Shown here: positions 61,958 through 64,000 of the stretch, one piece after another
Layout of the letters: every line of letters starts with the position of its first letter
How positions within the stretch are numbered: the first letter of the stretch is position 1
Origin: JANWJE01 sp044326545
Lineage (GTDB): Bacteria > Chlamydiota > Chlamydiia > Chlamydiales > Parachlamydiaceae
DNA: 64,000 bases
Direction of reading: 5' to 3'
NCBI GenBank assembly: GCA_044326545.1
Contig: JBIRBM010000004.1
Span: forward strand, 62,001-126,000
Position numbers and translations under genes: made by a program
The notes under the pieces: generated by a model
What the model was told of the DNA's origin: nothing
Database searches by the model: none
Seen by the model: only the letters and a program-made list of their open reading frames with translations

Positions 61958-63982
61958 TTAGCTATTCACAATACATGGAACAATCTGGTTTTCTTCATCA
62001 ACAACTCTGAACCAAATCTTGGTATTACCAACGAAAATACTGTTATAGGCACTACTTGCGCGCCAAATTTGATATTCTCCGATCCCCACCATCACTCCCT
62101 CTTCTTCAACTTTGACTTGATTGAGAGCCTCAAAACGGGTGCGGTCTACTTGAGCAACCAAACAAGGAATATTTTTTTTCTTTCCCTCTTCTCCTGTTAA
62201 ACTTAAAGCGGGAATTGCAACCAATTTTACCGATAAAATCGCTTCTGTTCCACCAAAATGGGGATAATCACGGCTAGATTGTTGCATTCCAATCAATCGA
62301 ATCTCTTCTTTAATTTCAGGACTTAAACCTAAATACTCCTCCTTCTCAAAGATAGCGTCAATTAAGAGTTTGTTTAATAATTCACGGCCGTCTCTGGAAC
62401 TTTCAATCAGGTTTTCAAGCTTCTGATCCTGCGATTCATTGATTTCCAGGAGTTTTTTTTGAATAGCAATCTCTAAATCGTCTTTGAGGGAGGGATTGTC
62501 TGCAAATCTCTGTAATATGTCTGCAGGGTCTATGATCAAATTTTGAGAAAATCTGGAAAGGACACTTTGTCCTCTATCGGTATTTTTTAACTGCTGTTTA
62601 TTCTGTTGTCGTTTTAATTTTTGTTTATCCTCTTGCCGTTCACAATCTTCAAGACTCTTCGCTACATTACTAATGTCTTGACCGTCCCCCAAACGCTTAT
62701 AAATCTCTTGAAAAGCGGGTTGATTTTGAGTAGGAGTAAGCCGTGTGCATTGCATATCCATATTGTCTACTAGACGAATGATATTTAACGGATTTTCCAA
62801 TAGATCTGTGTTGCTATACTCTAAACCAAGTAAGCGATCTTTATTCAGCTCTAAATCTGCAAAACGGCCCTTGAAAGCTTCTGAAGAAAGACTGACTGTA
62901 GGGAGCGTCAAGACTCCTTGTTTCCCCATTTTTTCCTCAAAGAGCGGAATAGATTCATTGAGAGCTTCTTCTATCTTTTGTTTCTCTTCTTGATTTTGGA
63001 CTAAAATTTCTATAGGATAACGCACTTCGTTCGCAGGATTTTTTCTTCGATCGTAGAAATTACAAAGAACCTGCACAATATGTGCAGAATCTGTTAGGAA
63101 GCTCCCCATCGATGTATGAATTTTTGCGTTAAATTCAGATTCGATTTTATCTGCTGAATGAAAAAGAATCGCATTACGAAAATCACTAAATAATTTTTCT
63201 GTATCGACACCGGGAGAGATGATCAGTTTGTCAAACAGATCCTTCATTGGTGAAATTAAATCTGCACCCGCAATTCCATGTACAGACTTAGCCCTACAAC
63301 CGACGCAAGGGTAGCCAACATCATGTAAAAGAGCAAGATTTTCGAGTAAGAAATGGGCTTCGCCTTCAGTAATTTTATACTTATTTGACATGCTCTCAAC
63401 AATCTCAGGGTTTGTTGCTAAGACATCACGCGTGTAATTGGCCACATTAATTGAATGATCAAAACCATGTGAAACATATTGCTCAGGATTTTCACGGTGC
63501 TGATCAAAAGCAAAAACTGCCAACAAAGAGGAAAATTTAGCCCTTCCTTCTTTAATCGCATCGTCAGAAGAAGGAGTAAGATAGGCAAATGGAGCCGCTA
63601 TTCTTTGCAAAGGCGTTTCAAGGCTCTTTCGTTCATCAACAGTTACGAAAAAATGCTTAGAGGCTTCAATTTTTTTTTCTATTTTTTCGTTAATCTTAAG
63701 GCTAACTTTTGTAGCCAACTCCATCGTTAAGGACTTTTCAGCTTTTTCAGCCTTCTTCATCGCAGCATCCAGTTGTTGTTCATAACTAGTCTCTGCATGC
63801 GCATCTAAGGTTGCACCCATGACTTCCATCTGTTCATTAACGACAAGATTCTCTGTGAAAAGAGAGGGGACAATGTCCGATATTTTAGTAAATTTGCCAG
63901 GAGAAGGAGCTTGAAGAGTTTCTTCATCAGGCGTTTCATTCCATTCAGTACGAATAGAAGGTGCAGAGCTCCTTTTGCGCAT
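61958..63982 (-). CDS. HD-domain phosphohydrolase-like protein
   Basis: 674 residues; the frame stays open to the window edge, so an earlier start beyond 64000 cannot be excluded. HD metal motif: His in SHGFDHSINVA, HD in LLHDVGYPCVGC, then HIVQVLCNFYDRR. N-terminal 130 residues are disordered and helical; the C-terminal half is helical with several Glu/Lys-rich segments. Could hydrolyse nucleotides or cyclic dinucleotides; substrate unknown. Confidence 0.7.
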   Translation of the reverse strand: MRKRSSAPSIRTEWNETPDEETLQAPSPGKFTKISDIVPSLFTENLVVNEQMEVMGATLDAHAETSYEQQLDAAMKKAEKAEKSLTMELATKVSLKINEKIEKKIEASKHFFVTVDERKSLETPLQRIAAPFAYLTPSSDDAIKEGRAKFSSLLAVFAFDQHRENPEQYVSHGFDHSINVANYTRDVLATNPEIVESMSNKYKITEGEAHFLLENLALLHDVGYPCVGCRAKSVHGIAGADLISPMKDLFDKLIISPGVDTEKLFSDFRNAILFHSADKIESEFNAKIHTSMGSFLTDSAHIVQVLCNFYDRRKNPANEVRYPIEILVQNQEEKQKIEEALNESIPLFEEKMGKQGVLTLPTVSLSSEAFKGRFADLELNKDRLLGLEYSNTDLLENPLNIIRLVDNMDMQCTRLTPTQNQPAFQEIYKRLGDGQDISNVAKSLEDCERQEDKQKLKRQQNKQQLKNTDRGQSVLSRFSQNLIIDPADILQRFADNPSLKDDLEIAIQKKLLEINESQDQKLENLIESSRDGRELLNKLLIDAIFEKEEYLGLSPEIKEEIRLIGMQQSSRDYPHFGGTEAILSVKLVAIPALSLTGEEGKKKNIPCLVAQVDRTRFEALNQVKVEEEGVMVGIGEYQIWRASSAYNSIFVGNTKIWFRVVDEENQIVPCIVNS

Positions 63983-64000
63983 CGTATGAGCAGGCGAAAC

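Overview
This window looks like a chromosomal segment of an environmental, amoeba-symbiont-type member of the Chlamydiota (Parachlamydiales sense). From memory of chlamydial genomes, it carries typical chlamydial gene blocks: holB-tmk-gyrA-gyrB-DUF721/DciA, a V-type ATPase operon in the order E-DUF2764-A-B-D-I-K, dnaA next to yidC, lgt, a Pkn1-like kinase with an FGE-sulfatase tail, and transaldolase. It also has a Pom-type porin candidate. No database search was possible, so the family level is not resolved.

Layout. 1-9.8 kb (mostly minus strand): replication genes (holB, tmk, gyrA, gyrB, dciA), an outer-membrane porin candidate and ispH. 9.9-12.8 kb: a kinase/FGE fusion and an unknown gene. 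13.2-17.1 kb (plus strand): yidC, dnaA and tRNA-Pro. 17.7-30.1 kb: a complete-looking gas vesicle (gvp) island. A minus-strand arm (unknown coiled-coil gene, gvpA1, gvpC-like1, gvpN) diverges from a plus-strand arm (unknown gene, gvpH, CDC48-type AAA+ ATPase, two gvpF/L, gvpA2, gvpC-like2, zinc-ribbon gene, third gvpF/L, gvpG, gvpS, gvpK, gvpJ). 30.4-33.0 kb: lgt, ferredoxin and an unusual His/Cys-rich + DUF1858 + IscA fusion. 33.2-37.7 kb: secreted or surface genes (GT92 glycosyltransferase, double beta-propeller RCC1 protein). 37.9-45.5 kb: V-ATPase operon with a proteolipid that looks sodium-binding. 45.8-64 kb: accessory region of secreted or effector-like genes (three related small one-TM proteins, a protein with a plant-IQM-like domain, a coiled-coil kinase, several unknown proteins, an HD-domain protein) interspersed with tal, an SMR transporter and hemW.

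The standout is the gas vesicle island in an otherwise ordinary chlamydial chromosome. It holds every shell and assembly family I would expect: two GvpA, GvpJ and GvpS, three GvpF/L, GvpG, GvpK, GvpN, an Hsp20-like GvpH and a CDC48 ATPase. It also has two GvpC-like candidates and two linked genes of unknown function. The two gvpA copies differ in 24 codons, but only one change alters the protein, so both are under strong purifying selection. The island starts just after a tRNA-Pro gene and separates dnaA from lgt.

Intergenic DNA throughout the window is filled with at least four families of palindromic repeats. Some are nested inside one another, and one is a perfect 54-nt palindrome.
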